Source: Maritimibacter dapengensis (lineage in GTDB: Bacteria > Pseudomonadota > Alphaproteobacteria > Rhodobacterales > Rhodobacteraceae). Taken from it: 64,000 nt of DNA. The number at the start of each line of letters is the position of its first letter. Position 1 is the stretch's first letter. Shown here in pieces: positions 30,342 to 39,592 of this stretch. The stretch is taken from positions 186,001 to 250,000 of the forward strand of contig NZ_JAHUZE010000002.1 of NCBI RefSeq assembly GCF_019218265.1, in the 5' to 3' direction. Both the position numbers and the translations under genes were made by a program. The notes under the pieces are model-generated. The model was not told the DNA's origin and made no database searches. It saw only the letters and a list, made by a program, of their open reading frames with translations.

Positions 30342-30371
30342 TTCCCCCGCGACGCGCTCTGCGCGGCGCAA

Positions 30372-31799
30372 TCACCCGGTCTGGGAGCCGCCGACCGTCA
30401 AACCGCCGATCATCAGGGTCGGCTGGCCCACCCCCACCGGCACCCATTGGCCGGCCTTACCGCAATTGCCGATGCCCGGGTCGAGCGCCATGTCGTTGCC
30501 GACCGCGCGCACCTGCTTCATCGCCTTGGGGCCGTCGCCGATCAAAGTCGCGCCTTTCACCGGTGCGCCGACCTTTCCGTCCTTCACGCGATACGCCTCG
30601 GTGCAGGAGAACACGAACTTGCCGTTGGTGATGTCGACCTGCCCGCCGCCGAACCCGACCGCGTAGATCCCGTCCTTCAGATCCGCGACGATCTCGGCGG
30701 GCGAGGCGTCTCCGCCTTCCATGATCGTGTTGGTCATGCGCGGCATCGGGGCGTGGGCATAGCTTTCGCGCCGCCCGTTCCCGGTGGCCTCCACGCCCAT
30801 CAGCCGCGCGTTCTGGCGGTCCTGCATGTAGCCGACGAGCACGCCGTCCTCGATGAGGACGGTGCGCGAGGAGGCGGTGCCTTCGTCGTCGATGGTGAGT
30901 GAGCCGCGGCGGTCGGGGAGGGTGCCGTCGTCGACGACGGTCACGCCTTTCGCCGCCACCTGCTGCCCCATGAGGCCGGAAAAGGCGGAGGTGCCCTTGC
31001 GGTTGAAGTCGCCTTCAAGCCCGTGGCCCACCGCTTCATGCAGCAGGATACCGGGCCAGCCGTTCCCGAGCACCACGTCCATCTGCCCCGCCGGCGCGGC
31101 TTCGGCGCGCAGGTTCACGAGCGCGATGCGAAGCGCCTCGTCCACGCTCGCCTTCCAGGTCTCCGGCTGGATCAACTCGGTCAGCCCGGCGCGTCCGCCG
31201 CCACCGTGGCCCCCCGCTTCGCGGCGGCCGTTCTCTTCCACGATGACGCTCACGTTCACCCGGCTCATCGGACGGGTGTCGGACACGAGAGTCCCGTCGG
31301 GCCGCAGGATCGTCACCTCCTGAAGCGAGGCGGCGATGGTCGCCGAGACCTGCACGACACGCGGGTCTTTTTCACGTGCATAGGCGTCGATCTCGCGCAG
31401 CGTTTCGACTTTCACGGGAAATTCAGCATCCGTCATCGGGTCGTTGTCGGTGTAGAGCTTGCGGTTCGTCGGTGTCGGGCCGTCCGCCAGCGTGCCGCCG
31501 CCCGCGCCCACGGCGAGGCGGGCGGTCTCGACCGCGCGTTTCAGAGAGGCCTCTGTGACCTCGGTCGAATGTGCGTAACCGGCCGTCTCGCCCCGCACCG
31601 CGCGAAGCCCAAAACCTTCGGAGGCATCGTAAGACGCTGTTTTCAAACGTCCGTCATCGAACATGAGCGCTTCCGAACGGCGGCGCTCCAAGAACAATTC
31701 GCCGTCGTCCGCCCCATCGGTCGCGGCGCGCAACAGCCCGAGGGCGCGCGATTCGTCGATATGGGTGTCGAATGGGCGGAAGGGTGTCTGCTCTGTCAT
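30372..31799 (-). CDS. tldD: Metalloprotease TldD
   Basis: 475 residues of a PmbA/TldD-family zinc protease, which acts with TldE on unfolded peptides and matures some RiPP-type substrates. The zinc motif HEAVGHGLEGDF lies at ~254-265. Flanking signatures include VVLGNGWPGILLHEA, DDEGTASSRTVLIEDG and the late NCGKAGQWVPVGVGQPTLMIGGLTVGG ending. ATG at 31799 (MTEQTPFRPF) is the family start and follows GAGAGGAGCACC. The TldE/PmbA partner gene is not in the window. It is divergent from ctaC, with 221 bp between them, and is followed by the dispersed 3' element. Confidence 0.96.
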   Translation of the reverse strand: MTEQTPFRPFDTHIDESRALGLLRAATDGADDGELFLERRRSEALMFDDGRLKTASYDASEGFGLRAVRGETAGYAHSTEVTEASLKRAVETARLAVGAGGGTLADGPTPTNRKLYTDNDPMTDAEFPVKVETLREIDAYAREKDPRVVQVSATIAASLQEVTILRPDGTLVSDTRPMSRVNVSVIVEENGRREAGGHGGGGRAGLTELIQPETWKASVDEALRIALVNLRAEAAPAGQMDVVLGNGWPGILLHEAVGHGLEGDFNRKGTSAFSGLMGQQVAAKGVTVVDDGTLPDRRGSLTIDDEGTASSRTVLIEDGVLVGYMQDRQNARLMGVEATGNGRRESYAHAPMPRMTNTIMEGGDASPAEIVADLKDGIYAVGFGGGQVDITNGKFVFSCTEAYRVKDGKVGAPVKGATLIGDGPKAMKQVRAVGNDMALDPGIGNCGKAGQWVPVGVGQPTLMIGGLTVGGSQTG

Positions 31800-32020
31800 G
31801 GTGCTCCTCTCGGCGTGTCCTTGATCTATCACAAATCATGGAAAGCGCATGTGTGCGTCAGATTGGCGCAGGATTTTCCTTGTTCCTCTCATGGTAATAT
31901 GGTTTTTGACCGCCGGGAGACAACGGGATTCCCGCCGACAGGCCGGTGATCCGGTGATTGTGGCACTCTCAGGGGCCGAAAACCCCTTGTTTACCGGAGT
32001 GTCGAGACAGGAAGGACGCA

Positions 32021-32878
32021 ATGCAAGCCATGAAAAAAACCCTGCGACTGCTGGCCCCTCTGGCCGCTACGTTCGGTGCCAGCGCGGCGCTCGCCCAGGA
32101 CCTCGAGGTCAAGGGTGCCCCCGTTCCCGGTGGAACCGGGTTCCAACTCGCCGCGACGGATATCGCGCAGGCGACTTTCGCGCTGGACGACCTCCTGCTC
32201 TATATCATCGCCGCGATTTCCATCTTCGTGGCCGCGCTGATCGTCTGGGTCATCATCCGCTACAACCGTCGTGCGAACCCGAACCCGTCGAGCTTCACCC
32301 ACAACACCACGGTCGAGATCGCCTGGACCTTCATCCCGATCCTGATCCTGATCTTCATCGGCGCGCAATCGCTCCCGGTCCTGTTCAAGCAGCAGGAGAT
32401 CCCGGAAGGCGACGTGGTCATCAAGGTCACCGGCTACCAGTGGTTCTGGGGCTATGAATACGTGGACGAGGAATTCGGCTTCGAAAGCTTCATGCTGGCC
32501 GAGGACGAGCTCGAAGAATACGGCTACGACAAGAGCCTGTGGAAACTCGCGACCGACACCGCCGTGGTCGTGCCGACCGGCCAGAAGATCGTCATGCAGG
32601 TCACCGGCGCGGACGTGATCCATTCCTGGACCATTCCCGCCTTCGGCGTGAAGCAGGACGCGGTTCCCGGTCGTCTGGCCGAGCTGTGGTTCACCGTCGA
32701 AGAGGGCAACGAAGGCATCTATTTCGGCCAGTGTTCCGAGCTTTGCGGCAAGGACCACGCTTACATGCCGATCACGGTCAAGGCCGTGACGCCGGCGGAA
32801 TACGAAGCCTGGCTCGGTGAAGCCCGCGAAGAATACGCAGGCATCCCGAACACGGTCAAAGTGGCCGCTGCCGAGTAA
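32021..32878 (+). CDS. ctaC: Cytochrome c oxidase subunit II
   Basis: 285 residues with a signal peptide (cut near ASAALAQ) and two membrane helices (~58-80 and ~97-117). The periplasmic cupredoxin domain carries the CuA site: H201 in VIHSWTIP and C238, C242, H246 in GQCSELCGKDHAYM. The aromatic electron-entry motif YQWFWGYEY is at ~139-147. It accepts electrons from cytochrome c for the aa3 oxidase. ATG at 32021 follows AGGAAGGACGCA. It is the first gene of the oxidase assembly operon; subunit I (ctaD) is not here and must lie elsewhere, as is common in this group. Confidence 0.97.
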   Translation: MQAMKKTLRLLAPLAATFGASAALAQDLEVKGAPVPGGTGFQLAATDIAQATFALDDLLLYIIAAISIFVAALIVWVIIRYNRRANPNPSSFTHNTTVEIAWTFIPILILIFIGAQSLPVLFKQQEIPEGDVVIKVTGYQWFWGYEYVDEEFGFESFMLAEDELEEYGYDKSLWKLATDTAVVVPTGQKIVMQVTGADVIHSWTIPAFGVKQDAVPGRLAELWFTVEEGNEGIYFGQCSELCGKDHAYMPITVKAVTPAEYEAWLGEAREEYAGIPNTVKVAAAE

Positions 32879-32950
32879 CGACAGCGCGGGGCCTCGGGCG
32901 GCCCCGCCGATCAGCCCCCCAGGAGGCGAAAGCCTTTCGAGGTAGAGCGA

Positions 32951-33883
32951 ATGAGCGACATCACATCCATCCCAGAGGACCGCGACGCGGGGTTCGGCGA
33001 TTACGTCGCGCTTCTCAAGCCGCGTGTCATGTCCCTCGTCGTGTTCACGGCGCTGGTCGGGATGCTCGTGGCGCCGGGCGGGATCAACCCCTTCGTGGGC
33101 CTTGTCGCGATCCTGTTCATCGCCATCGGGGGCGGGGCCTCGGGCGCGCTGAACATGTGGTGGGATGCCGATATCGACGCCAAGATGCGCCGCACGATCA
33201 AGCGCCCGATCCCGGCAGGCAAGGTCGAACCGGGCGAGGCGCTGGGCCTCGGTCTCGGACTGGCTGGTATCTCTGTCATCATGCTGTTTCTGGCGACCAA
33301 CTGGGTCGCTGCCGGGCTTCTGGCCTTCACCATCTTCTTCTACGTCGTGATCTACACGATGTGGCTCAAGCGCTGGACGCCGCAGAACATCGTCATCGGT
33401 GGTGCGGCGGGTGCCTTCCCCCCGATGATCGGCTGGGCTGCCGTGACCGGTGACATTTCGCTCGCGTCGATCCTGATGTTCGCGCTGACGCTCGCCTGGA
33501 CGCCGCCGCATTTCTGGTCGCTCGCGCTGTTCGTTAAGTCGGATTACAAGGATGCGGGCGTGCCGATGCTGACCGTGACCCATGGTCGCCGCGTGACCCG
33601 CAACCACATTCTGGGCTACACCTTCGTTCTCGCCGCCGTGGCGGTCGGGCTGGGGCTGACCTCTGTCGGCGGACCGTCCTACATGGTCGTGGCCGTCGTC
33701 ATGAACGCGATCTTCATCAAGGGCGCCGTGGATATCTGGCGCCGGACGGACGAAGACAGCGAGGCGGACAGCCACCTTGTCGAGCGCAAGGTCTTCAAAT
33801 TCTCGCTGCTCTACCTCTTCGTGCATTTCGGCATGCTGCTGGTCGAGCTGACACTCACCCGTTTCGGCATGGGAGGCTGGTAA
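32951..33883 (+). CDS. ctaB: Protoheme IX farnesyltransferase (heme O synthase)
   Basis: 310 residues of a UbiA-type membrane prenyltransferase that converts heme B to heme [18 protein letters not shown] opens the first helix. The first Asp-rich motif is [19 protein letters not shown] (~72-90), and the second region is [35 protein letters not shown] and [16 protein letters not shown] are also conserved. It supplies heme for the aa3 oxidase whose other parts surround it. Its TAA overlaps the next ATG by one base. Confidence 0.96.
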   Translation: MSDITSIPEDRDAGFGDYVALLKPRVMSLVVFTALVGMLVAPGGINPFVGLVAILFIAIGGGASGALNMWWDADIDAKMRRTIKRPIPAGKVEPGEALGLGLGLAGISVIMLFLATNWVAAGLLAFTIFFYVVIYTMWLKRWTPQNIVIGGAAGAFPPMIGWAAVTGDISLASILMFALTLAWTPPHFWSLALFVKSDYKDAGVPMLTVTHGRRVTRNHILGYTFVLAAVAVGLGLTSVGGPSYMVVAVVMNAIFIKGAVDIWRRTDEDSEADSHLVERKVFKFSLLYLFVHFGMLLVELTLTRFGMGGW

Positions 33884-34071
33884 TGGCGACGCAGATCCGC
33901 GCTGAACACGAGCTTCACCGCCGCCGCCTGTCGCGCAATGTCGGGCTTGGCGTCGTGCTGGTCCTGTTCGTCGGCATCGTTTACGGGCTGACCATCGCGA
34001 AGGTCGGCACCGACCCCAACGACGATCTTGGCGCGCCCTGGGCGGCTGCGCAGGAGAAGGCGGCGAAGTGA
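33883..34071 (+). CDS. Small single-helix protein of the cta operon
   Basis: 62 residues: a charged, basic N-terminus ([12 protein letters not shown]), one hydrophobic helix ([21 protein letters not shown], ~20-40) and a short tail ([21 protein letters not shown]). A small protein of this shape sits between ctaB and ctaG in many Rhodobacterales, sometimes annotated as an oxidase assembly protein. It is bound into the operon by overlapping stop/start codons on both sides (TAATG at 33881 and GTGA at 34068). Function unknown; an assembly factor or accessory subunit role is inferred from context only. Confidence 0.85.
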   Translation: MATQIRAEHELHRRRLSRNVGLGVVLVLFVGIVYGLTIAKVGTDPNDDLGAPWAAAQEKAAK

Positions 34072-34649
34072 GCCTGGACAAGACCCATAAGACCGCGCTT
34101 GGCATGGTCGGTGTCGTCCTGTTCATGGGCGGCATGGCCTGGGCCGCCGTCCCGTTTTACGACTGGTTCTGCCGCGTCACCGGCTTCGGTGGCACCACCG
34201 GGCAGGCGACGGCGGGGTCCGAGGTGATCCTCGACAAGACGATCAAGGTCCGCTTCGACGGGTCGGTCGAGCGCGATTTCCCCTGGGCCTTCAAACCGGT
34301 CGCCCGCGAGATGACCGTGCGGCTGGGCGAGACCGGGCTGGCGTTCTACGAGGCCACCAACACCTCCGACAGGCCCATCGCCGGCACGGCGAGCTACAAC
34401 GTCGCGCCCTACAGTGCCGGTGGCTATTTCACGAAAATCGACTGCTTCTGTTTCGAGATGCAGGTGCTTCAACCCGGCGAGACGGTCATGATGCCCGTGA
34501 CCTTCTACGTCGACCCCGAGATCGTCGACGACGCGGACGCGAAGTTTGCCAAGGTGATCACGCTTTCTTATACATTCCACGAAACCGATCTGCCCGAGGA
34601 GTATGCCGCGCTCGATGCCGGTGTGCAGGGGACGGTGGATCAGAACTAA
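34068..34649 (+). CDS. ctaG: Cytochrome c oxidase assembly protein CtaG (Cox11)
   Basis: 193 residues. Cox11/CtaG delivers copper to the CuB site of subunit I. It has one N-terminal helix (~11-28), a periplasmic domain opening [15 protein letters not shown], and the copper-binding [14 protein letters not shown] with C126 and C128. The common form of this motif is CFCFxEQ; here Glu-Met-Gln follows. The start is GTG at 34068, overlapping the previous stop by 4 bp (GTGA). It lies between the small protein and subunit III. Confidence 0.96.
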   Translation: MSLDKTHKTALGMVGVVLFMGGMAWAAVPFYDWFCRVTGFGGTTGQATAGSEVILDKTIKVRFDGSVERDFPWAFKPVAREMTVRLGETGLAFYEATNTSDRPIAGTASYNVAPYSAGGYFTKIDCFCFEMQVLQPGETVMMPVTFYVDPEIVDDADAKFAKVITLSYTFHETDLPEEYAALDAGVQGTVDQN

Positions 34650-34664
34650 CCAGGGACGGAACGC

Positions 34665-35465
34665 ATGGCCCACGCCAAGAACCACGACTACCACATCCTG
34701 CCCCCCTCGATTAACCCGCTGCTGGCGGCGGTCGGGGCCTTCGTCATGCTCTTCGGGGCCGTCAAGTGGATGTCCGACAGCGGCCCATGGATTTTCCTCG
34801 CGGGTCTTCTGGTCGTGCTCTACACCATGTTCGCCTGGTGGTCGGACGTGGTCGATGAAGGCCAGACGGGGGACCATACCCCGGTCGTGCGGATCGGCCT
34901 GCGTTACGGCTTCATCCTGTTCATCATGTCGGAAGTCATGTTCTTTGCGGCCTGGTTCTGGAGCTTCTTCAAGCACGCCATGTACCCGATGGGCCCGGAA
35001 AGTCCGGCCAAGGACGGAGTCTGGCCGCCTGCGGGCATCGAGACCTTCGACCCGTGGCACCTGCCGCTCATCAACACGCTGATCCTGCTGCTCTCCGGTG
35101 CGGCGGCGACCTGGGCGCACCACGCGCTGGTGCATGAGAACAACCGCAAGGACCTCAAGACCGGCCTTGCCATCGCGATCGGCCTTGGCGCGCTGTTCAC
35201 CTTCTTCCAGGCCTACGAATACAGCCACGCAGCCTTTGGCCTGTCGGGCAACATCTATGGCGCCAACTTCTTCATGGCGACCGGTTTCCACGGCTTCCAC
35301 GTGATCATCGGGACGATCTTTCTGACCGTTTGCCTGATCCGCGCGATCAAGGGCCACTTCACGCCGACGCAACATGTCGGGTTCGAGGCAGCGGCCTGGT
35401 ACTGGCACTTCGTCGACGTGGTCTGGCTGTTCCTCTTCGCCGCCGTCTACATCTGGGGCGGCTGA
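34665..35465 (+). CDS. ctaE: Cytochrome c oxidase subunit III
   Basis: 266 residues with seven predicted membrane helices. The conserved lipid-binding and helix-III/IV sequences are visible: [20 protein letters not shown] with the family glutamate, [35 protein letters not shown], and [25 protein letters not shown] at the end. It stabilises the subunit I active site and proton uptake. The start ATG follows GGGACGGAACGC, 15 bp after ctaG. A hairpin follows 26 bp after the stop. Confidence 0.97.
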   Translation: MAHAKNHDYHILPPSINPLLAAVGAFVMLFGAVKWMSDSGPWIFLAGLLVVLYTMFAWWSDVVDEGQTGDHTPVVRIGLRYGFILFIMSEVMFFAAWFWSFFKHAMYPMGPESPAKDGVWPPAGIETFDPWHLPLINTLILLLSGAAATWAHHALVHENNRKDLKTGLAIAIGLGALFTFFQAYEYSHAAFGLSGNIYGANFFMATGFHGFHVIIGTIFLTVCLIRAIKGHFTPTQHVGFEAAAWYWHFVDVVWLFLFAAVYIWGG

Positions 35466-35490
35466 GGCCGGAGCCAATTTCGGAATTCGG

Positions 35491-35517
35491 ACGGGCGGGG
35501 GAGACCTCGCCCGTTTC
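35491..35517 (+). terminator. Hairpin after ctaE
   Basis: ACGGGCG (35491-35497) pairs with CGCCCGT (35508-35514) and is followed by TTTCG. The T-run is only three bases, so this may attenuate rather than stop transcription into surf1, which begins 84 bp downstream. Confidence 0.5.
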
Positions 35518-35600
35518 GCGTTTCGGGCCGAACGCCGTTGCGACGTCCGGCGCCCATTCCCCCTCTCGCACCTCCCCTTAAGCAGTGATAAGCCCTCGCC

Positions 35601-36296
35601 ATGACGAAACAGATCATCACCGCATTGCTTCTGGTCGCGGGCCTTGCGGCCTTCGTGACCCTCGGTGTGTGGCAGTTGCAGCGGCTTGCGTGGAAGCACG
35701 GTGTGCTGGCCGAGATCGAGGCGCAGATCGCCGGGGAGGCGGTCGCGCTTCCCGCCGACCCTGACCCGGAGGCCGACCGCTACCTGCCGGTCGAGATCGC
35801 GGGGACGATGGAGCCGGACGAGTTGCACGTTCTCGTGTCCAGCCGTGATTACGGCGCGGGCTTTCGCATCATCGCACCCTTCGAGACGCGCGACGGGCGG
35901 CGGATCATGGTGGACCGGGGCTTTGTTCTGAACGAGACCAAGGACGCCGAGAGGCAGATCGGTGAGATGGGGCTCGAAGGTAACCTGCATTGGCCGGACG
36001 AGCGCGACGGGTTCACGCCAGAGGATGACCCTGAGGGGAACTGGTGGTATGCGCGCGACGTTGAAAAGATGTCCGATGCGCTCGGCACGGAACCCGTGCT
36101 GGTGATCGCGCGGACCGAAACCGACCCCGGCATCCGCGTGATGCCCGTCACCACCGAAGGTATCCCCAACGACCATTTCGAATACGCGATGACCTGGTTT
36201 CTCATGGCCGTGACATGGGTCGGGATGACAGGCTTTGCGCTTTGGCGTATACGGCGCCGGAATGCCGGGGGAACCGCCCCGACACGAGGAGTTTGA
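35601..36296 (+). CDS. SURF1-family oxidase assembly protein
   Basis: 231 residues with the two-helix SURF1 layout: helix 1 near the N-terminus (ITALLLVAGLAAFVTLGVWQLQRL, containing the GxWQLxR signature) and helix 2 at the C-terminus (YAMTWFLMAVTWVGMTGFALW). Between them is a periplasmic domain with YLPVEIAGTM and RIMVDRGFV. SURF1 assists heme a insertion into oxidase subunit I. It is the last oxidase gene of the cluster; thrC begins 4 bp after its stop, so transcription continues into amino-acid synthesis. Confidence 0.92.
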   Translation: MTKQIITALLLVAGLAAFVTLGVWQLQRLAWKHGVLAEIEAQIAGEAVALPADPDPEADRYLPVEIAGTMEPDELHVLVSSRDYGAGFRIIAPFETRDGRRIMVDRGFVLNETKDAERQIGEMGLEGNLHWPDERDGFTPEDDPEGNWWYARDVEKMSDALGTEPVLVIARTETDPGIRVMPVTTEGIPNDHFEYAMTWFLMAVTWVGMTGFALWRIRRRNAGGTAPTRGV

Positions 36297-36300
36297 GCAG

Positions 36301-37686
36301 ATGAAATACGTCTCCACACGCGGACAGGCCCCGGTTCTGAGCTTCGAGGAAGCCATGCTGACCGGGCTGGCCCGCGACGGCGGACTTTACGTTCCCGAAA
36401 CCGTGCCGACGATGAGCGCGGACGAGATCGCAGGGCTGGCCGGGCTGAGCTATGAAGAGGTCGCGTTCAAGGTCATGCGGCCTTTCATCGGCGAGGAATT
36501 CACCGACCGTGAGCTGGAAGCCTGTATCCGCCATGCCTATGCGGGCTTCGGCCATGCGGCGCGCGCACCGATCAAGCAACTGGCGGCGAACCATTTTCTG
36601 CTCGAGCTGTTCCACGGCCCCACGCTGGCGTTCAAGGATTTCGCCATGCAGCTTATCGGGCATCTGTTCCAGACCGCTCTGGAAAAACGGGGCGAGAAGA
36701 TCACCATTGTCGGCGCGACAAGCGGCGATACCGGGTCGGCGGCGATCGAGGCGTTTCGCGGGCTGGACAACGTGGACGTGTTCATCCTGTTCCCGCATGG
36801 CCGGGTGTCGGACGTGCAGCGCCGCCAGATGACCACGCCGGTCGAGGGCAATGTCCACGCGCTCGCCGTCGATGGCGATTTCGATGATTGCCAGGCGCGG
36901 TTGAAGGATATGTTCAACCATTTCGAATTCCGCGATGCCGTGGGGCTGGCGGGTGTCAATTCGATCAACTGGGCGCGGGTGCTGGCACAGGTCGTTTACT
37001 ATTTTACCTCTGCCGTGAGCCTTGGCGCGCCGCATCGCAAGGTGAGCTTCACCGTGCCCACTGGCAATTTCGGTGACATTTTCGCGGGCTATATCGCGCG
37101 CGAGATGGGGCTGCCGATCGAGAAGCTGGTGATCGCGACGAACCAGAACGACATCCTGCACCGGACGCTGGAAACCGGGGTTTATGCGAAGGCGGGCGTG
37201 ACGCCCTCGATCAGCCCGTCGATGGACATCCAGGTCTCCTCGAATTTCGAACGCGCCTTGTTCGACGCCTACGGGCGCGACGGGGCGGTCGTGGCCAAGC
37301 AGATGGAAGACCTCGCCAATGGCGAGTTCAAGATCAGCCAGGGCGCGATGGAGTTTTTGCGCGAGGTGTTCAACTCGGGCCGGGCGTCGGAGGACGAGAC
37401 CCGCGCGGCGATCAAGGACGTGCATGACGAGACCGGCGAGGTCATCTGTCCGCACAGTGCCGTGGGCGTGAAGGTCGCGAAGGAGCATCTGGGCGCGGTT
37501 CCGATGATTACGCTCGCCACGGCGCATCCGGCGAAGTTCCCGGATGCGGTGAAGGAGGCCTGCGGCATGGACGCGCCGCTTCCGGGCCGCATGTCGGACC
37601 TGTTCGAGCGGGAGGAACGGGTGACGCGTGTGCCCAACGACCTGACCGCCATCGAAACCCTCATCCACAATCGCACGGGGCGCTGA
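36301..37686 (+). CDS. thrC: Threonine synthase
   Basis: 461 residues. It converts O-phosphohomoserine to threonine with PLP. The PLP lysine is K112 in GPTLAFKDFAMQL; the cofactor phosphate loop is GATSGDTGSAAIEAF. The N-terminal YVSTRGQAPVLSFEEAMLTGLARDGGLYVP is typical of the long (class 1) threonine synthases. ATG at 36301 has GAGGAG nine bases upstream. It starts 4 bp after the SURF1 stop and its TGA overlaps the M16 peptidase ATG (TGATG). The surf1-thrC-M16 order is widely kept in alphaproteobacteria. Confidence 0.97.
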   Translation: MKYVSTRGQAPVLSFEEAMLTGLARDGGLYVPETVPTMSADEIAGLAGLSYEEVAFKVMRPFIGEEFTDRELEACIRHAYAGFGHAARAPIKQLAANHFLLELFHGPTLAFKDFAMQLIGHLFQTALEKRGEKITIVGATSGDTGSAAIEAFRGLDNVDVFILFPHGRVSDVQRRQMTTPVEGNVHALAVDGDFDDCQARLKDMFNHFEFRDAVGLAGVNSINWARVLAQVVYYFTSAVSLGAPHRKVSFTVPTGNFGDIFAGYIAREMGLPIEKLVIATNQNDILHRTLETGVYAKAGVTPSISPSMDIQVSSNFERALFDAYGRDGAVVAKQMEDLANGEFKISQGAMEFLREVFNSGRASEDETRAAIKDVHDETGEVICPHSAVGVKVAKEHLGAVPMITLATAHPAKFPDAVKEACGMDAPLPGRMSDLFEREERVTRVPNDLTAIETLIHNRTGR

Positions 37687-38948
37687 TGAGCATTCGCTTC
37701 GACACATTGTCCAACGGGTTCCGCGTCGTCACCGAGCGCATGGACGGGATCGAAAGCGCCTCGCTGGGCGTCTGGATCACCGCCGGCGGGCGGCATGAGC
37801 GGATCGAGCAGAACGGGATCGCGCATTTCCTTGAACATATGGCGTTCAAGGGGACCAAGACGCGCTCGCCCTTGCAGATCGCGGAAGAGATCGAGGACGT
37901 GGGCGGGTACCTGAACGCCTACACCGGGCGCGAGGTCACGGCCTATTACGCGCGGGTCCTGCGCGAAGACGTGGGTCTCGCCATCGACGTGATCGCGGAT
38001 ATCCTCTTGAACCCGGTGTTCGACGAGCGCGAGATCGAGGTGGAGCGTGGCGTGATCCTCCAGGAGATCGGGCAGGCGCTCGACACGCCCGACGACGTGA
38101 TTTTCGACTGGCTTCAGGAAGTGGCCTACCCGGATCAGGCGATCGGGCGGACGATCCTCGGGCCCGCCGAACGGGTGCAGGGGTTCGCGCGCGGCGACCT
38201 CGCCGGGTTCGTGTCGGAGCACTACGGGCCGGAACGGATGATCCTGTCGGCCGCCGGAGCGGTGGACCATGACGAAATCATGCGCATGGCCGAGGCGACC
38301 TTCGGCGGCATGGAGCGGCGGAACAGCCCGCTCATCCAGCCCGCCGGGTTCATCGGCGGCGAGCGGCGCGAGGAGAAGAGCCTCGAGCAGGTGCATTTCA
38401 CGCTGGCGCTCGAGGGGCCGGGGTATCGCGATGACATGATCTATACCGCGCAGACCTATGCCAACGCGTTGGGCGGCGGGATGTCGTCGCGCCTGTTCCA
38501 GGAGGCGCGTGAGAAGCGGGGGCTGTGCTACACCATCTATTCGCAGGCCGGCGCGTGGTCCGATACCGGACTCATCACGATCTACGCTGGCACTTCGGGC
38601 AGCGAGATCGAGGGGCTGGCGGAGCTGACGATCGACGAGATCCGGCGCGCCGCGGACGACTTGAGCGAAGCGGAAGTGGACCGCGCCCGCGCCCAGATGA
38701 AGGCGGGGATGCTGATGGGGCTGGAAAGCGCCTCGTCCCGCGCCGAACGGCTGGCGCGGCAGGTGGCGATCTGGAACCGGGTCGTGCCGGTCGAGGAGAC
38801 CGTGGCGCGGCTGGAGAGCGTGGACCTTGCGGGCGTCAGGGCGTTCGCGGAGCAGGTCGTCACGGCGCCCAAGGCCGCGCTCGCGCTCTATGGCCCGTCG
38901 GAGACGGCGCCGGGGCTGGCCGCGCTGACCGAAAGGCTCGCCGCTTGA
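37686..38948 (+). CDS. M16 family zinc peptidase (processing peptidase-like)
   Basis: 420 residues. The inverted zinc motif is GIAHFLEHMAFKGT (H47, E50, H51), with the third ligand expected in EIEVERGVILQEI (~E120s). The C-terminal half carries LGGGMSSRLFQEAREKRGLCYTIYS, the R/Y pair typical of active mitochondrial-processing-peptidase beta-like enzymes. It probably degrades or trims peptides in the cytoplasm; the target is unknown. Start and stop both overlap neighbours by one base (TGATG), tying thrC, this gene and the GNAT together. Confidence 0.93.
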   Translation: MSIRFDTLSNGFRVVTERMDGIESASLGVWITAGGRHERIEQNGIAHFLEHMAFKGTKTRSPLQIAEEIEDVGGYLNAYTGREVTAYYARVLREDVGLAIDVIADILLNPVFDEREIEVERGVILQEIGQALDTPDDVIFDWLQEVAYPDQAIGRTILGPAERVQGFARGDLAGFVSEHYGPERMILSAAGAVDHDEIMRMAEATFGGMERRNSPLIQPAGFIGGERREEKSLEQVHFTLALEGPGYRDDMIYTAQTYANALGGGMSSRLFQEAREKRGLCYTIYSQAGAWSDTGLITIYAGTSGSEIEGLAELTIDEIRRAADDLSEAEVDRARAQMKAGMLMGLESASSRAERLARQVAIWNRVVPVEETVARLESVDLAGVRAFAEQVVTAPKAALALYGPSETAPGLAALTERLAA

Positions 38949-39532
38949 TGCTGAAACGGCCACGGAAGGTTCGGATTGAGACCGAACGGCTGATCCTGCG
39001 TCCATTGACGCACGGCGATTTCGTGGCCTGGACCGAGCTTCGGGATGCGAGCCGCGACTTCCTCATCCCGTGGGAGCCGACCTGGGCGACCGATCACCTG
39101 ACGCGCAAGGGGTTCACGAACCGGGTTTACTGGGTGAACCGCTCGGTTTCACAAGGCACCGCGCTTCCGCTCATCATCATCCGGGCGTCGGACAACGTGC
39201 TCGTCGGTGCGATCACGCTGGACAATATCCGACGGGGACCCGCGCAATCGGCGACCTGCGGCTACTGGATCGGCGCACCCTTCGCGCGGCACGGCTACAT
39301 GCGTGAGGCGCTGTCGGCGGTGGTCGAACATGCTTTCGTCGAGATGGACCTGTCGCGCCTCGAAGCCGGCTGCTTGCCGGAAAACGCGCCGTCACGTGGC
39401 GTGCTGGAAAGATGCGGCTTCAAATACGAAGGCGTCGCCCAAGCCTATCTCCAGATCAACGGGCGCTGGCGCAACCACGTGCTCTACTCGGCACTCCGCG
39501 CGGACCGTCGCGGGCGGACGGATGTGGGGTAG
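38948..39532 (+). CDS. GNAT acetyltransferase (RimJ-like)
   Basis: 194 residues matching ribosomal-protein-alanine N-acetyltransferases: VRIETERLILRPLTHGDFVAW at the start. The acetyl-CoA region is ATCGYWIGAPFARHGYMREALSAVVEHAF and the C-terminal signature NAPSRGVLERCGFKYEGVA. RimJ acetylates the N-terminus of ribosomal protein S5 in E. coli; the target here is not proven. Its ATG overlaps the TGA of the M16 peptidase gene. It is the last gene of the run starting at ctaC. Confidence 0.9.
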   Translation: MLKRPRKVRIETERLILRPLTHGDFVAWTELRDASRDFLIPWEPTWATDHLTRKGFTNRVYWVNRSVSQGTALPLIIIRASDNVLVGAITLDNIRRGPAQSATCGYWIGAPFARHGYMREALSAVVEHAFVEMDLSRLEAGCLPENAPSRGVLERCGFKYEGVAQAYLQINGRWRNHVLYSALRADRRGRTDVG

Positions 39533-39592
39533 GACAAGCGCCTCACGGTGAGTTGAGTCGGGGAATGGGCGTGTCGTGGCAGACTTCGGCCC

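Noticed and set aside
31991-34135. A 714-codon open frame on the minus strand across the ctaC-ctaB region
   Set aside because: It is antisense to clearly identified oxidase genes, and its composition (runs of R, H, D, G) is typical of the complement of GC-rich coding DNA.
33981-36356. A 791-codon minus-strand open frame over ctaG-ctaE-surf1
   Set aside because: Antisense shadow of three recognisable genes with overlapping starts and stops; no domain or ribosome site.
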